Origin: Porphyromonadaceae bacterium UBA7087 | GTDB lineage: Bacteria > Bacteroidota > Bacteroidia > Bacteroidales > Muribaculaceae | Assembly: GCA_002493515.1 (NCBI GenBank) | Contig: DKYZ01000042.1 | Coordinates: 1-19,786, forward strand | DNA length: 19,786 nucleotides | Direction of reading: 5' to 3' | Made by a program: the position numbers and the translations under genes | Notes under the pieces: generated by a model | What the model was told of the DNA's origin: nothing | The model's database searches: none | What the model saw: the letters and a program-made list of their open reading frames with translations, nothing else | Shown: piece after piece, positions 5,479 through 14,142 of the stretch | How positions within the stretch are numbered: the first letter of the stretch is position 1 | Layout of the letters: the number at the start of each line of letters is the position of its first letter

Positions 5479-6855
5479 TCAGTTATATGCTATGATGTAG
5501 AGCGGGAGATAGGTCAGGGTCGCGGGGCGCGACGGATCGGGCTGGATGGCCCGGGTGATGTCGCGGACATTACGCCCCGAACGGATGCCGCCTCCGACGC
5601 CCGTATGCCGGATATGCAGCAGCGCCTCGCGTACCGTCGGAAACTCGAGTCTCTCGACACCTTCCTTCACGTAGTAATGCCGGAAATATCTTGACAGCAT
5701 CGACTCTATACGGCTGCGCGAGTGATACAGCATACCGTAGGGTGTTGCTGCGCTTAGCTCCGGAAGATTGCCTGGCGCAAATGTGGAGACAGCAAGCAAT
5801 CCCCCCTTATCGAGATGACGCGACGCCTCTCTGAAAAAGGAATCCAGGTCAGCAAACCACTGCACCACAGACGAGGAGACGATATAATCCCATTTTTTCC
5901 CCTGCTCCGGCAACCATGTCTCGGCGTCGCAGCAATGGTAGCTCTCCTTATCGGCGATATTGAATCTGCCTGTAGGGAAGAGGTCTATGAAATCCGCCTC
6001 TGTAGGCCGCAGGATGTCGGCCACGCATCCTGTGAGGAATCCCGTGGCCGGCCCTATCTCAAGAAGTTTTCCACCTTTGGACGGAATCATGGTCTTGATA
6101 AGGTCTGCAAGGTGTGAGGCGATGGCTCTCTGGGCCGTAGCCTCATCGTGATAGGTGGTAATGGCGGAATGGAATTTGCTGCCTACCGTCGCTTTCTCAG
6201 GAAACAGGGCGGTGAGTATGGGATTTAGCTCCAGATAATGAGAACCTTCTACCGACACGCACTCCACGTCGCTTCGTTCCTTCCAGGCCTCGCGTTGGGC
6301 GTCAGCCGGAAATATGCTGTCTGAATTTGACACATACGCTCTTTCCCAAGGAAATGACGCGTCCGGGCTGCGTCTTGTCGATTCCTCCGAGATAAACAGC
6401 AATTCACTTTTCAAGGAATCGATATCGTCATTTTCCGGCAGCAGCGGCAGAAGATTGTCGAAATCCTCCTTTGAAGACACCATACGGCGGCGAAACTTGC
6501 GGAGGTTGCGCTCGTCGAGGCGTTCGCGGGTAGTGTTGAAAACAGCGGTGGGAATACCCCTGAGGTCATCGCAGGGATAAGGGGTGCCGTTCACCGCCAC
6601 TGCAAACGTCAGCCGGTCTGCCGGGAATGAATTCTCGGCAGACCAGACACCAAGCGACCATGCTATGAGCGCTATCGAGTTATATCCTTCCGTGAAGGAG
6701 AGGTCAAGGTCAAGATTCGTATAACCGCTCACCAGGGCCACATCATAACCCTCCGGAAACCGCAGCCCGGCGTAAAGCCGGGAGTCTGACGACCAACCGG
6801 CGTAAATCACAATCAACCGTTTCCCATCCCTTTTAACCAGAAATTCACTTTTCAT
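5479..6855 (-). CDS. BioG-BioC fusion: pimeloyl-ACP esterase / malonyl-ACP methyltransferase
   Basis: This 458-residue protein joins two biotin enzymes. Residues 1 to about 220 are a BioG-type (DUF452) esterase that removes the methyl ester from pimeloyl-ACP. The likely triad is S67 in AWSLGVW, D179 in SNSDSIFP and H206 in EGSHYLEL. Residues from about 225 to the end are the BioC SAM-dependent methyltransferase that methylates malonyl-ACP to start pimelate synthesis. SAM motif I is KLLEIGPATGFLTG (263-276) and the BioC-typical block is IVSSSVVQWFADLDSF (325-340). Linking the first and last steps of the disguised-substrate pathway means one protein adds and removes the methyl group. The ATG overlaps the end of bioF by 11 bp. 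It is the last intact gene of the operon. Confidence 0.92.
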   Translation of the reverse strand: MKSEFLVKRDGKRLIVIYAGWSSDSRLYAGLRFPEGYDVALVSGYTNLDLDLSFTEGYNSIALIAWSLGVWSAENSFPADRLTFAVAVNGTPYPCDDLRGIPTAVFNTTRERLDERNLRKFRRRMVSSKEDFDNLLPLLPENDDIDSLKSELLFISEESTRRSPDASFPWERAYVSNSDSIFPADAQREAWKERSDVECVSVEGSHYLELNPILTALFPEKATVGSKFHSAITTYHDEATAQRAIASHLADLIKTMIPSKGGKLLEIGPATGFLTGCVADILRPTEADFIDLFPTGRFNIADKESYHCCDAETWLPEQGKKWDYIVSSSVVQWFADLDSFFREASRHLDKGGLLAVSTFAPGNLPELSAATPYGMLYHSRSRIESMLSRYFRHYYVKEGVERLEFPTVREALLHIRHTGVGGGIRSGRNVRDITRAIQPDPSRPATLTYLPLYIIAYN

Positions 6856-8002
6856 TGCCGATGATTTCTATTAAGCGGGTCAGTGAATTGTAGTCGACAC
6901 CGGCGTTGAGCGATATGCGCAGCCGCTCGCCACCCGGAGGCACGGTAGGACGTCTTATCGGAAGTACGAGATAGCCCTCCTCCCTCAGTCTGGCGGCAAG
7001 AGCCACAGCCCTTTCTGCATCTCCGGTGACATATGGTATGATCTGGGATTCGACTTCCTCTCCGCAAGGCAAACCTAATGCCTCCCTCAGACGCCGCGAG
7101 GTGTCGAGAAGACGTTCCCTTTCCGGCTGCATCAGCAGGATATTCTGGAGCATGAAAAGGGTCCAGGCGCAGCATACCGGTGGGAGGGCTGTCGAGAAAA
7201 TGAACGAGCGTGAGGTGTTGATGAAGTAATCGGCGAGTAGCTCCGTGGTAGCGACAAACGCTCCCGAAGAGGCGGCGGCTTTTCCGAATGTCCCGATTAT
7301 GATGTCGATTTTGTCGGTCAGCCCAAGCTCCTCTGCCATTCCCATTCCCCGTTCCCCCCTCACGCCGAAGGCATGTGCCTCGTCGACATATAGAATCATG
7401 TTCGGGAACTCCTCCTTCAGCATTGTCAGTCCTCGCAGCGGCGCCAGGTCACCGTCCATACTGAATATGGATTCCGTCACCACCACAATGCGGGCGTATT
7501 TTCCGGCATTCTTCTCCAGCATGATGCGCAGCTTCCCCAGGTCGTTGTGGGGGAATCTCAGGAAGTCGGCGTTGCCGATACGCAGTCCGTCGATTATGGA
7601 TGCGTGCACGAGCTTGTCGCATATGAAGAGAGTGGAAGGTATTGCGAGTGCCGATATACATCCGGTGTTGGCATGGTAGCCTGAGTTGAACAGCAGGGCC
7701 CTCTTTCCGTATAGATGTTCAAGGGCTTTCTCAAGCATGAGATGGTATCTCTGCGCTGAAGAGAGCAGACGTGAGGCAGAGGAGGTGAATGCCGCGTCGG
7801 GGCATGAATGCATGAATGCCTCGCGAAACTCGCTTTCCCTCGCAGCCAGGCCGAGATAGTCGTTGGAGCATAGGTCAACGAGCCGGCTTCTGCCTTTCTC
7901 CTGGTCGGCGTCAGTGCCGGCGAGGGGAATGCTGCGCAGGCGGCATTCCTTTGAGAGTCCTTCCAGAATCCCTCTGTATCCGTCGGTGGCGATTTCGTTC
8001 AT
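6845..8002 (-). CDS. bioF: 8-amino-7-oxononanoate synthase
   Basis: BioF condenses pimeloyl-ACP (or pimeloyl-CoA) with L-alanine to give KAPA, using PLP. I chose the ATG at 8002 (385 residues) because it overlaps the bioA stop as ATGA and has GGAGG seven bases upstream. The ATG at 8038 would add 12 residues unlike the family. Visible landmarks are LCSNDYLGLA, LFNSGYHANTG, VVTESIFSMDGD, the PLP ring-binding aspartate and histidine in VDEAHAFG (D207, H210) and the Schiff-base lysine K241 in GTFGKAAASSGAF. It is translationally coupled to bioA upstream and to the bioG-bioC gene downstream. Confidence 0.95.
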   Translation of the reverse strand: MNEIATDGYRGILEGLSKECRLRSIPLAGTDADQEKGRSRLVDLCSNDYLGLAARESEFREAFMHSCPDAAFTSSASRLLSSAQRYHLMLEKALEHLYGKRALLFNSGYHANTGCISALAIPSTLFICDKLVHASIIDGLRIGNADFLRFPHNDLGKLRIMLEKNAGKYARIVVVTESIFSMDGDLAPLRGLTMLKEEFPNMILYVDEAHAFGVRGERGMGMAEELGLTDKIDIIIGTFGKAAASSGAFVATTELLADYFINTSRSFIFSTALPPVCCAWTLFMLQNILLMQPERERLLDTSRRLREALGLPCGEEVESQIIPYVTGDAERAVALAARLREEGYLVLPIRRPTVPPGGERLRISLNAGVDYNSLTRLIEIIGNEK

Positions 8003-9342
8003 TCCTGTTCCTCCACAAGTTTGATGAGAGTGTCGCATAGTTTCTCAAGCTGGGCGTCGGATACAGCCATGTAGGGGGGCATTATGTATGCGTTTTTTCC
8101 GAATGGGCGTATCCATACACCCTCCTCGACACATCGTTTCTGGAAAGCGCCTAGGTCAACGTCGTGTGTGAGCTGAACCACTCCGATTCCGCCGAGCACA
8201 CGCACATCCGCCACGTTTGGCAGTTCACGCGCTCTTGCGAGCCGCTGTGTCATTATTTTCTCGATATGTGAGATCTTTTCCTGCCAGGGCGAGTCGAGGA
8301 GCAGCCTCACTGATGCGAGCGCCACGGCGCAGGCGAGCGGATTCCCCATGAATGTGGGGCCGTGCATCATCACTCCGGCTGAACCCGAGGATATCATCTC
8401 GGCCACTCTCGCGGAGGCGGCTACTGCTGAGAATGTCATATATCCTCCAGTGAGGCATTTCCCTATGAGCATTATGTCGGGTTCCACTCCGGCATGCTCC
8501 CATGCGAATAGTTTTCCTGTGCGTCCGAATCCGGTGGCTATCTCGTCGAAAATGAGCAGTACGCCATATCTGTCGCATAGTTTGCGGAGCTCGCGCAGAT
8601 ATTGCGGATGATAGAAGCGCATTCCTCCGGCTCCCTGCACTATGGGTTCCAGAATCACGGCTGCCAGTTCATCGTGATGTTCCTCCATGAGTTTCCTCAT
8701 CGGCTCGAAGTCAGCCGGGTCCCATTCATCGTGGAAACGGCATTGCGGGGCGTCTGTGAAATACCTTATCGGGAGTGCCGGACCGAAGGCGCCATGCATA
8801 CCTGTGACGGGGTCGCATACCGACATGGCGTTCCAGGTGTCGCCGTGATATCCGTTGCGGATTGTGGCGAAGTTGGTGCGTCTGGGATTGTCCTGTGCCT
8901 GCACGGCCATCTTCATGGCCACTTCCGTGGCTACGGAGCCGGAGTCGGCGTAGAATATGTGGTTCATCGACGGAGGCATGATTGAGAGCAGGAGTTTGCC
9001 GAGCTCTATGGCCGGCTCATGGGTGAGGCCGCCGAACATTACATGCGACATTTTCTTCAGCTGTTCCTCTATGGCTTTGTTGAGCACCGGATGGTTGTAG
9101 CCATGGATCACACACCACCATGACGACATTCCGTCGATAAGCCGGGTGCCGTCGGCGAGCACTATCTCGCAACCTTCCGCATGATCCACCTTATACGTAG
9201 GCAGCGGGTCGTGGGTCGAGGTATAGGGATGCCAGAGATGCTCCCGGTCAAACGTGTCATGGACATTTCCCCCGCCCTTCCTGTCATTGCTCACGGATTG
9301 TGTTGTATGTATGTTGTCTGAATTTTCAGGTATGTTCTTCAT
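7999..9342 (-). CDS. bioA: Adenosylmethionine-8-amino-7-oxononanoate aminotransferase
   Basis: BioA transfers the amino group of S-adenosylmethionine to KAPA, giving DAPA, with PLP. The 447-residue product is a class III aminotransferase. Marks are LWHPYTS, GMSSWWCVIHGYNHP (71-85), DSGSVATEVAMKMA (133-146), RNGYHGDTWNAMSVCDP (162-178), the PLP aspartate D266 in LLIFDEIATGFGRTG and the Schiff-base lysine K295 in LIGKCLTGGYMT. The GMSSWW block is specific to BioA among relatives. About 33 variable residues precede FDREHLWHPY, but no better start exists. It is the first gene of the biotin operon. Its promoter is not obvious: a TAACTTCG near-match to the -7 box lies at 9364-9371. I see no BirA operator. 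Confidence 0.95.
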   Translation of the reverse strand: MKNIPENSDNIHTTQSVSNDRKGGGNVHDTFDREHLWHPYTSTHDPLPTYKVDHAEGCEIVLADGTRLIDGMSSWWCVIHGYNHPVLNKAIEEQLKKMSHVMFGGLTHEPAIELGKLLLSIMPPSMNHIFYADSGSVATEVAMKMAVQAQDNPRRTNFATIRNGYHGDTWNAMSVCDPVTGMHGAFGPALPIRYFTDAPQCRFHDEWDPADFEPMRKLMEEHHDELAAVILEPIVQGAGGMRFYHPQYLRELRKLCDRYGVLLIFDEIATGFGRTGKLFAWEHAGVEPDIMLIGKCLTGGYMTFSAVAASARVAEMISSGSAGVMMHGPTFMGNPLACAVALASVRLLLDSPWQEKISHIEKIMTQRLARARELPNVADVRVLGGIGVVQLTHDVDLGAFQKRCVEEGVWIRPFGKNAYIMPPYMAVSDAQLEKLCDTLIKLVEEQE

Positions 9343-9372
9343 CGTGATTATTCCTTTATGACGCGAAGTTAC

Positions 9373-9396
9373 AAAAAAAACCCGAATTTATTCGGG
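9373..9396 (-). terminator. Intrinsic terminator after antiporter gene
   Basis: On the minus strand CCCGAAT and ATTCGGG (9381-9396) form a stem of 6-7 bp, followed directly by eight T residues (9373-9380). The stem includes the last codons and stop of the antiporter gene. It separates that unit from bioA, whose ATG is 31 bp further on. Confidence 0.85.
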
Positions 9397-10881
9397 ATTT
9401 TCTTCCTCACGGATTATGAGGAGGGTGTCGCCGGGGTGAAGACGCCGTTTGCCGTTGGGCACTATGTTGGAGTCGCCACGGCGTATCATCATCACCAGGG
9501 AGCCTGCCGGAAGACGCATGTCGCTCAATGTGTCCCCCTCCGACAGATCCTTTTCGTTTACCGATATGGTATGGAGTGTGGTGGGTAGATTTTCATCCAG
9601 CTCCACTCCGAAATCATCCTCGTCTTTTGCATCGCGGTCAATAAGATGTAGGAATTTTGCGCACGAGATTACGCTGGTGCCCTGTATCAGCAGCGACAGG
9701 AGGGTGACAAAGAAGACAATATTGAAAATCTGTGAAGCACCCTCGATGCCGGCTATCACGGGGTAAGTGGCGAATATGATGGGAACGGCACCACGTAGGC
9801 CAACCCAGGACACAAACAGCCTGGACCGCAGATTTATCCTCGCGACTGGGGAGAGGGAGAGAAAGACGCTCAACGGACGTCCTATGAGAATCATGAAAAT
9901 GCCGATGAGAAGAGAGACTGCCGCCACATCAAGCATCTCGTGAGGATTGACCAGCAATCCGAGCATGAGGAACACCACAATTTGGGCAAGCCATGTCATG
10001 CCGTCGATAAACTTTGTGATGCCCCGGTGGCTGGGCAGACGCCGGTTGCCCATCACGATTCCGCAGATGTAGACCGCAAGGTAGCCGTTGCCAGCCAACG
10101 CCGTGGTCACGGAGAAGGTAAGGAAGACACAGCCGAGAATCATTATCGAAATCATCGATACGGTCTGCGAGGCGTCCTCCTTCGCACCGTTGCCACCCCC
10201 TATTCTGCGATAGGCCGAGATCAGCCATATCGAGCCTTTGCTCATGAGGTATCCTCCGGCAGCCCCGATGCCGAACTGCAGGAGTAGCTCTGTGACCACT
10301 GACAGGGCCGACAGCTCGGACCCCATGGTCAGGGTCTCGATAAGAATGATTGTCAGCATATATGCCATTGGGTCGTTGGAGCCGCTCTCCAGCTCAAGCA
10401 GGGGACGCAGATTGTTCTTCAACGCCACTTTCTGGCTGCCGAGAATTCCGAAGACCGAGGCAGAGTCGGTCGATGACATAGTGGCGGCAAGCAACAGCGA
10501 CGGCAGGAACGCGAAATGAATGTTGGTCCAGGACATGCCGGACAGCCACCATATGAAGAGACCTGTTATCAACGAGGTCAGCAGCACGCCGACAGTGGAG
10601 AGCAGAAGTCCCGGAACGAGCACAGGTCTGATGGATGATATTTTGGTGCCCATTCCGCCCGAGAAGAGAATGATGCAGAGTGCCACCATACCTATGAACT
10701 GGGCCGTGTGCATGTCGCCGAACTGTATGCCGAGACCGTCGGTGCCGAACAGCATGCCCACTATCAGGAAGATAAGCAGCAGCGGAAGACCGAAGCGGTA
10801 GCTTGTCTTTCCTATCAATACTCCCGCAATCAGGAATACGGAGCCTATCAGCAATATGTTTTCAGATGTGATGAGATTCAT
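9388..10881 (-). CDS. NhaP-type K+/H+ antiporter (CPA1 family, TrkA_C tail)
   Basis: An inner-membrane cation/proton antiporter of 497 residues from the ATG at 10881, or 507 from a GTG at 10911 that overlaps the priA stop (GTGA). The family normally begins close to MNLITSENILLIG, which favours 10881, although neither start has a clear ribosome site. About a dozen hydrophobic helices fill residues 5-390. Ion-site features include LLLAATMSSTDSASVFGIL and LLELESGSNDPMAYMLT, typical of bacterial NhaP/CvrA. The cytoplasmic end (about 410-495) contains a regulatory TrkA_C-like domain, MRLPAGSLVMMIRRGD to HPGDTLLIIREE. It likely helps control pH, K+ or volume. The gene is coupled to priA and closed by the terminator at 9373-9396. 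Confidence 0.88.
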   Translation of the reverse strand: MNLITSENILLIGSVFLIAGVLIGKTSYRFGLPLLLIFLIVGMLFGTDGLGIQFGDMHTAQFIGMVALCIILFSGGMGTKISSIRPVLVPGLLLSTVGVLLTSLITGLFIWWLSGMSWTNIHFAFLPSLLLAATMSSTDSASVFGILGSQKVALKNNLRPLLELESGSNDPMAYMLTIILIETLTMGSELSALSVVTELLLQFGIGAAGGYLMSKGSIWLISAYRRIGGGNGAKEDASQTVSMISIMILGCVFLTFSVTTALAGNGYLAVYICGIVMGNRRLPSHRGITKFIDGMTWLAQIVVFLMLGLLVNPHEMLDVAAVSLLIGIFMILIGRPLSVFLSLSPVARINLRSRLFVSWVGLRGAVPIIFATYPVIAGIEGASQIFNIVFFVTLLSLLIQGTSVISCAKFLHLIDRDAKDEDDFGVELDENLPTTLHTISVNEKDLSEGDTLSDMRLPAGSLVMMIRRGDSNIVPNGKRRLHPGDTLLIIREEENPE

Positions 10882-10907
10882 GGTATGGGAATTAAGGTTG
10901 ACGTTTG

Positions 10908-13382
10908 TCACGCCGGGTCTACGTCATAATAGATTATTGATGATTTTATGCGCGGGTCGGTGGCGATACGCTCGTAGACGGCGCGGATGGCCGCCTTTAC
11001 CTTCGGCATCGAGGCGTTGGCCTCAACCTTCAGCATGATCGACTGAAGATACCAGGTGGCTACCCGGCTTACGAAAGGTTTCTCCGGCCCCAGGACGCGC
11101 TCACCGAAAACCTGCCTTAGAGCGAGGGCAAGCGTGACAGCGGCTGCGTCGGCCGTCGCGGAGTCCTTGTTCTTTAGATACACGTTGATTACCCTCGTGA
11201 AAGGGGGATAGGCGAACTTACGGCGGTCAGCTATCTCCGATTCATAATAGCCCTTGTAGTCATGCGCCTTGACAAATGCCAGCACAGGCTCCTTTGGATT
11301 GGTGGTCTGGATTATCACCTTCCCCTTGTCCTGCCGACGTCCGGCACGCCCGGCCACCTGCTCAAGCATATTGAAAGCACGCTCGTTGCTCCGGAAGTCG
11401 GGGAAATTGAGCAGGGTGTCCGCATTGAGCACCCCCACGAGATTCACGTTGGCGAAATCGAGGCCTTTTGTCACCATCTGCGTCCCCACGAGGATATCGG
11501 TCTCATGGCGAGCGAACTCATCGATGATTTCCTGATAGGCATCCTTGTTGCGTGTGGTGTCAAGGTCCATCCGCGCCACCCGGTATCCCTCGAAGCGCTC
11601 ATGCAGCTCGTCGGCGATACGCTCGGTGCCGTAGCCGTATACCTCAAGCGAGTTGCCTCCGCACGCCGGACATACGGGGGGAAGCGGAACGGAATACCCG
11701 CAGTAATGACAGCGAAGCAGCCCTGAATGGCGGTGATAGACCATGGAGACATCGCAGTTGTTGCATTTCGGCACCCATCCGCACTGGTTGCAGACCACCA
11801 CCGGGGCAAACCCTCGGCGGTTCTGGAACATTATGGCCTGCTTGCCCCCTTTGAGCACCTCCATCGTGGCTTTCGCCAGGGTCGCCGAAAGAATGCCGCT
11901 CACCTCCTTCTTCTTCCGCATCTCCTTCATGTCGATTATCTCGACGTCAGGAAGCGAGGCGCCTTCGAAGCGTTCGGAAAGAGTGACGAGACCATATTTC
12001 CCGTTCAATGCCTTATAGTATGTCTCCACGGAGGGAGTGGCAGACCCTAGCAGGGACTTGGCGCCGTGCATCGATGCAAGCAGCAGCGCCGCGTCACGGG
12101 CGTTGTAGCGTGGGGCCGGGTCATACTGTTTGTATGACGACTCATGCTCCTCATCCACCACCACCAGCCCGAGACGTGCGAAAGGAAGAAATACCGCCGA
12201 GCGGGCCCCGAGCACAATAATCGGCTCCTTGCTTGACAGCATCCTTTTCCATATGTCTACGCGCTCGCTGTCGGAGAATTTGGAGTGGTAGACGAGCAGA
12301 CGGTCGCCGAACACCTTGCGTATGCGGTCGGTAAGCTGGGTGGTGAGCGAGATTTCCGGAACAAGATAGAGCACCTGGCTGCCGTTGCGCAGCACACTGT
12401 CCATCAGGCGTATGTATATCTCGGTCTTTCCGCTTCCGGTCACGCCATGCAGCAGCACAGTGTTCTTTTCACGCCATAGGCGGTCTATGGCTCCAGACAC
12501 CTCCCGCTGTGATTCCGAAAGGGAGGGGAGAGGTGCCCCCTCGCTCTTTGAGACAGACGCGAAACGGTTGACGCTTTTTTTATAGAATGTGAAGATTCCC
12601 TTGTCGGCCATTGCCCGCAGCACACCCGGCGAAGCTCCGGATGCCTTCATCAGGGCGTCACGCTCCACGTCTTCCGGCTCCTTGTTGGGCTGCATCCAGC
12701 GCGACAGGTCCAGATATGCCACGAGCGCGCGTTCCTGGGCGCGCGAGCGCGTCACCATCCCGAAAAACTCGTGCAGTTTCTCCTTCTCGTTGCGCGAGAC
12801 ATTGAGCCGCACGCATCTTACTGTGCGCGGGCGGTATCTCTCCACCACATGCTCGTCGATCTCGATGATTCCGGCCTCAAGAAGAGGCGCTATCACCGAA
12901 GGTATGCTTTTTATCTTGGTATAATTCTCGAGTTCGGAGATTTTTTCGCGCTTCTTCTCCATCAGCGCCGCCACCACCAGCTCCTGCCGCTCGGTGAGCT
13001 TTACCGGAGTGTCCGACGGCTCGTAGTCGGCGTTGAGCGACACGAACGTCTCGCTCTCCGGCTTCAGCCCCGTGGGGACAGCCGCCTTGTATACCTCGCC
13101 GGGGGAGCAGAGGTAATAGTCGGCTATCCATCTCCAGAAATTCAGCTGCGGGTATCTCACCACAGGCTGTGGGTCCATCACCGCCATTATCGGCTTTACC
13201 TCGTATTCCGGTTTTACGGTATGGACTTTCTCAACAATGGCCGTGTAGAACTTCTTGCGCCCGAACTGCACAAGCACTCGCGATCCGGTCTGGATATCGG
13301 GCTGCATGTAGTCGGGCACCGAGTATGTGAACGACGAATATAGCGGCAGCGGAAGAATCACGTCCGCGAAGAGGTCGGCCAT
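10908..13382 (-). CDS. priA: Primosomal replication protein N' (PriA helicase)
   Basis: PriA is a superfamily 2 3'-to-5' DNA helicase that reloads the replisome at stalled forks and D-loops. The 824-residue product has an N-terminal DNA-binding region (1 to about 280), Walker A LLHGVTGSGKTE (310-321), the Walker B DEEH at 410-413, LGSATPS motif III (445-451) and eight zinc-binding cysteines (C531, C534, C540, C543, C558, C561, C571, C574). The later helicase motifs ILVGTQMVTKGLDF and EQVAGRAGR are intact. It starts 29 bp after the outer-membrane protein gene on the same strand and is probably co-transcribed with it. Confidence 0.96.
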   Translation of the reverse strand: MADLFADVILPLPLYSSFTYSVPDYMQPDIQTGSRVLVQFGRKKFYTAIVEKVHTVKPEYEVKPIMAVMDPQPVVRYPQLNFWRWIADYYLCSPGEVYKAAVPTGLKPESETFVSLNADYEPSDTPVKLTERQELVVAALMEKKREKISELENYTKIKSIPSVIAPLLEAGIIEIDEHVVERYRPRTVRCVRLNVSRNEKEKLHEFFGMVTRSRAQERALVAYLDLSRWMQPNKEPEDVERDALMKASGASPGVLRAMADKGIFTFYKKSVNRFASVSKSEGAPLPSLSESQREVSGAIDRLWREKNTVLLHGVTGSGKTEIYIRLMDSVLRNGSQVLYLVPEISLTTQLTDRIRKVFGDRLLVYHSKFSDSERVDIWKRMLSSKEPIIVLGARSAVFLPFARLGLVVVDEEHESSYKQYDPAPRYNARDAALLLASMHGAKSLLGSATPSVETYYKALNGKYGLVTLSERFEGASLPDVEIIDMKEMRKKKEVSGILSATLAKATMEVLKGGKQAIMFQNRRGFAPVVVCNQCGWVPKCNNCDVSMVYHRHSGLLRCHYCGYSVPLPPVCPACGGNSLEVYGYGTERIADELHERFEGYRVARMDLDTTRNKDAYQEIIDEFARHETDILVGTQMVTKGLDFANVNLVGVLNADTLLNFPDFRSNERAFNMLEQVAGRAGRRQDKGKVIIQTTNPKEPVLAFVKAHDYKGYYESEIADRRKFAYPPFTRVINVYLKNKDSATADAAAVTLALALRQVFGERVLGPEKPFVSRVATWYLQSIMLKVEANASMPKVKAAIRAVYERIATDPRIKSSIIYYDVDPA

Positions 13383-13411
13383 AGCTGTGGGAAATTATGA
13401 TATGGGGGGAT

Positions 13412-14023
13412 TCAGAAAAGGTAGGCCACGTTAAGCAGCCATCCCTGCGCCCGGGCACTGTAGTTGTCGAGCTTCTTCGTGCGTATCTGGTATGAGACGT
13501 CCCATACATATCCGGCCGACACCTGGAATTTCTCGAATATCTCGCCTCCCAGGCCACACTGCAGGCCTATGGTTGCGGCGGGGTGCTCGAGAGCCGGCTG
13601 ACGGTTGGTGGCGACATTGAACGTGAACACCGGGCCGCCGTATACGAAGGGGGCGATATATCTCTCGAGCCCCTGCATACGGGTCCATTTGAAACGGAGG
13701 TTGAGGGGAATCTCAAGAGTGTGCATCCACACCTTCTGGTTTCCGATTCCGTCGGATGCCCACACCTCATGCTCGCCGAAATTGACGGTGGCTCCGTTGA
13801 GATGGTATTTCAGGGCCATGTCTATGCCGAATCCGATTCCCGGAATCATGACCTCGCCCATGATTCCGGCCTGGAATCCGGCGAGTTGGGTGGTCTTGCA
13901 GAGTTTCTGCTTCCAGAAGAAGCTCGAGACGTTAAGGCCGGCGGTAGGTCCCCAGCGGAACTCGGCGGCGGCCCCGAAGGCTATGGAGAGCGCTGCCACA
14001 AGAGCGAAAATTTTCTTTATCAT
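13412..14023 (-). CDS. Outer-membrane beta-barrel protein, PorT-like
   Basis: From the ATG at 14023 the product has 203 residues. A signal peptide, MIKKIFALVAALSIAFGAAA, probably ends before EFRWGP. The mature part shows alternating hydrophobic and polar strands (FRWGPTAGLNVSSFFW, LEIPLNLRFKW, AGYVWDVSYQI) and ends in aromatic NVAYLF, the C-terminal phenylalanine signal for barrel insertion. This fits the PorT/OMP_b-brl family of small eight-strand barrels. Its precise function is unknown. The frame extends 33 codons upstream to 14122, but the promoter at 14050-14081 lies inside that extension, so it is not coding. It is similar in size and layout to the next gene upstream, suggesting an old tandem duplication. 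Confidence 0.85.
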   Translation of the reverse strand: MIKKIFALVAALSIAFGAAAEFRWGPTAGLNVSSFFWKQKLCKTTQLAGFQAGIMGEVMIPGIGFGIDMALKYHLNGATVNFGEHEVWASDGIGNQKVWMHTLEIPLNLRFKWTRMQGLERYIAPFVYGGPVFTFNVATNRQPALEHPAATIGLQCGLGGEIFEKFQVSAGYVWDVSYQIRTKKLDNYSARAQGWLLNVAYLF

Positions 14024-14049
14024 GATAAGAGTCTGTTCTTTTGTTGCCA

Positions 14050-14081
14050 CAAAAGTAATTCTTATTTGGCAATTACACAAA
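14050..14081 (-). promoter_or_regulatory. Promoter of outer-membrane protein/priA unit
   Basis: On the minus strand TTTG (14078-14081) and TACTTTTG (14050-14057) are separated by exactly 20 bp, a full Bacteroidota consensus, 26 bp before the ATG at 14023. The -33 TTTG overlaps the T tract of the upstream terminator. Confidence 0.85.
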
Positions 14082-14120
14082 AAAAGAGGCCTCAAAACCC
14101 CTCGAAGAGGTTTTGAGGCC
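14079..14120 (-). terminator. Strong intrinsic terminator
   Basis: GGCCTCAAAACC-type arms (14088-14120) form a stem of about 14 bp with a 2-nt bulge and a GAA loop region. On the minus strand seven T residues follow at 14079-14085. It ends the transcript of the outer-membrane protein gene whose stop is at 14143. Confidence 0.9.
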
Positions 14121-14142
14121 ATGATTTCAAGCCATTTAAGAA

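Noticed and set aside
8003..8038. Longer bioF start at the ATG at 8038
   Set aside because: It overlaps bioA by 40 bp and adds residues unlike the family; the ATG at 8002 has an ATGA overlap and GGAGG upstream.
9343..9380. BirA-type operator before bioA
   Set aside because: A TTGTAAC half-like sequence occurs, but no matching GTTAACAA half at the required distance; not enough to call.
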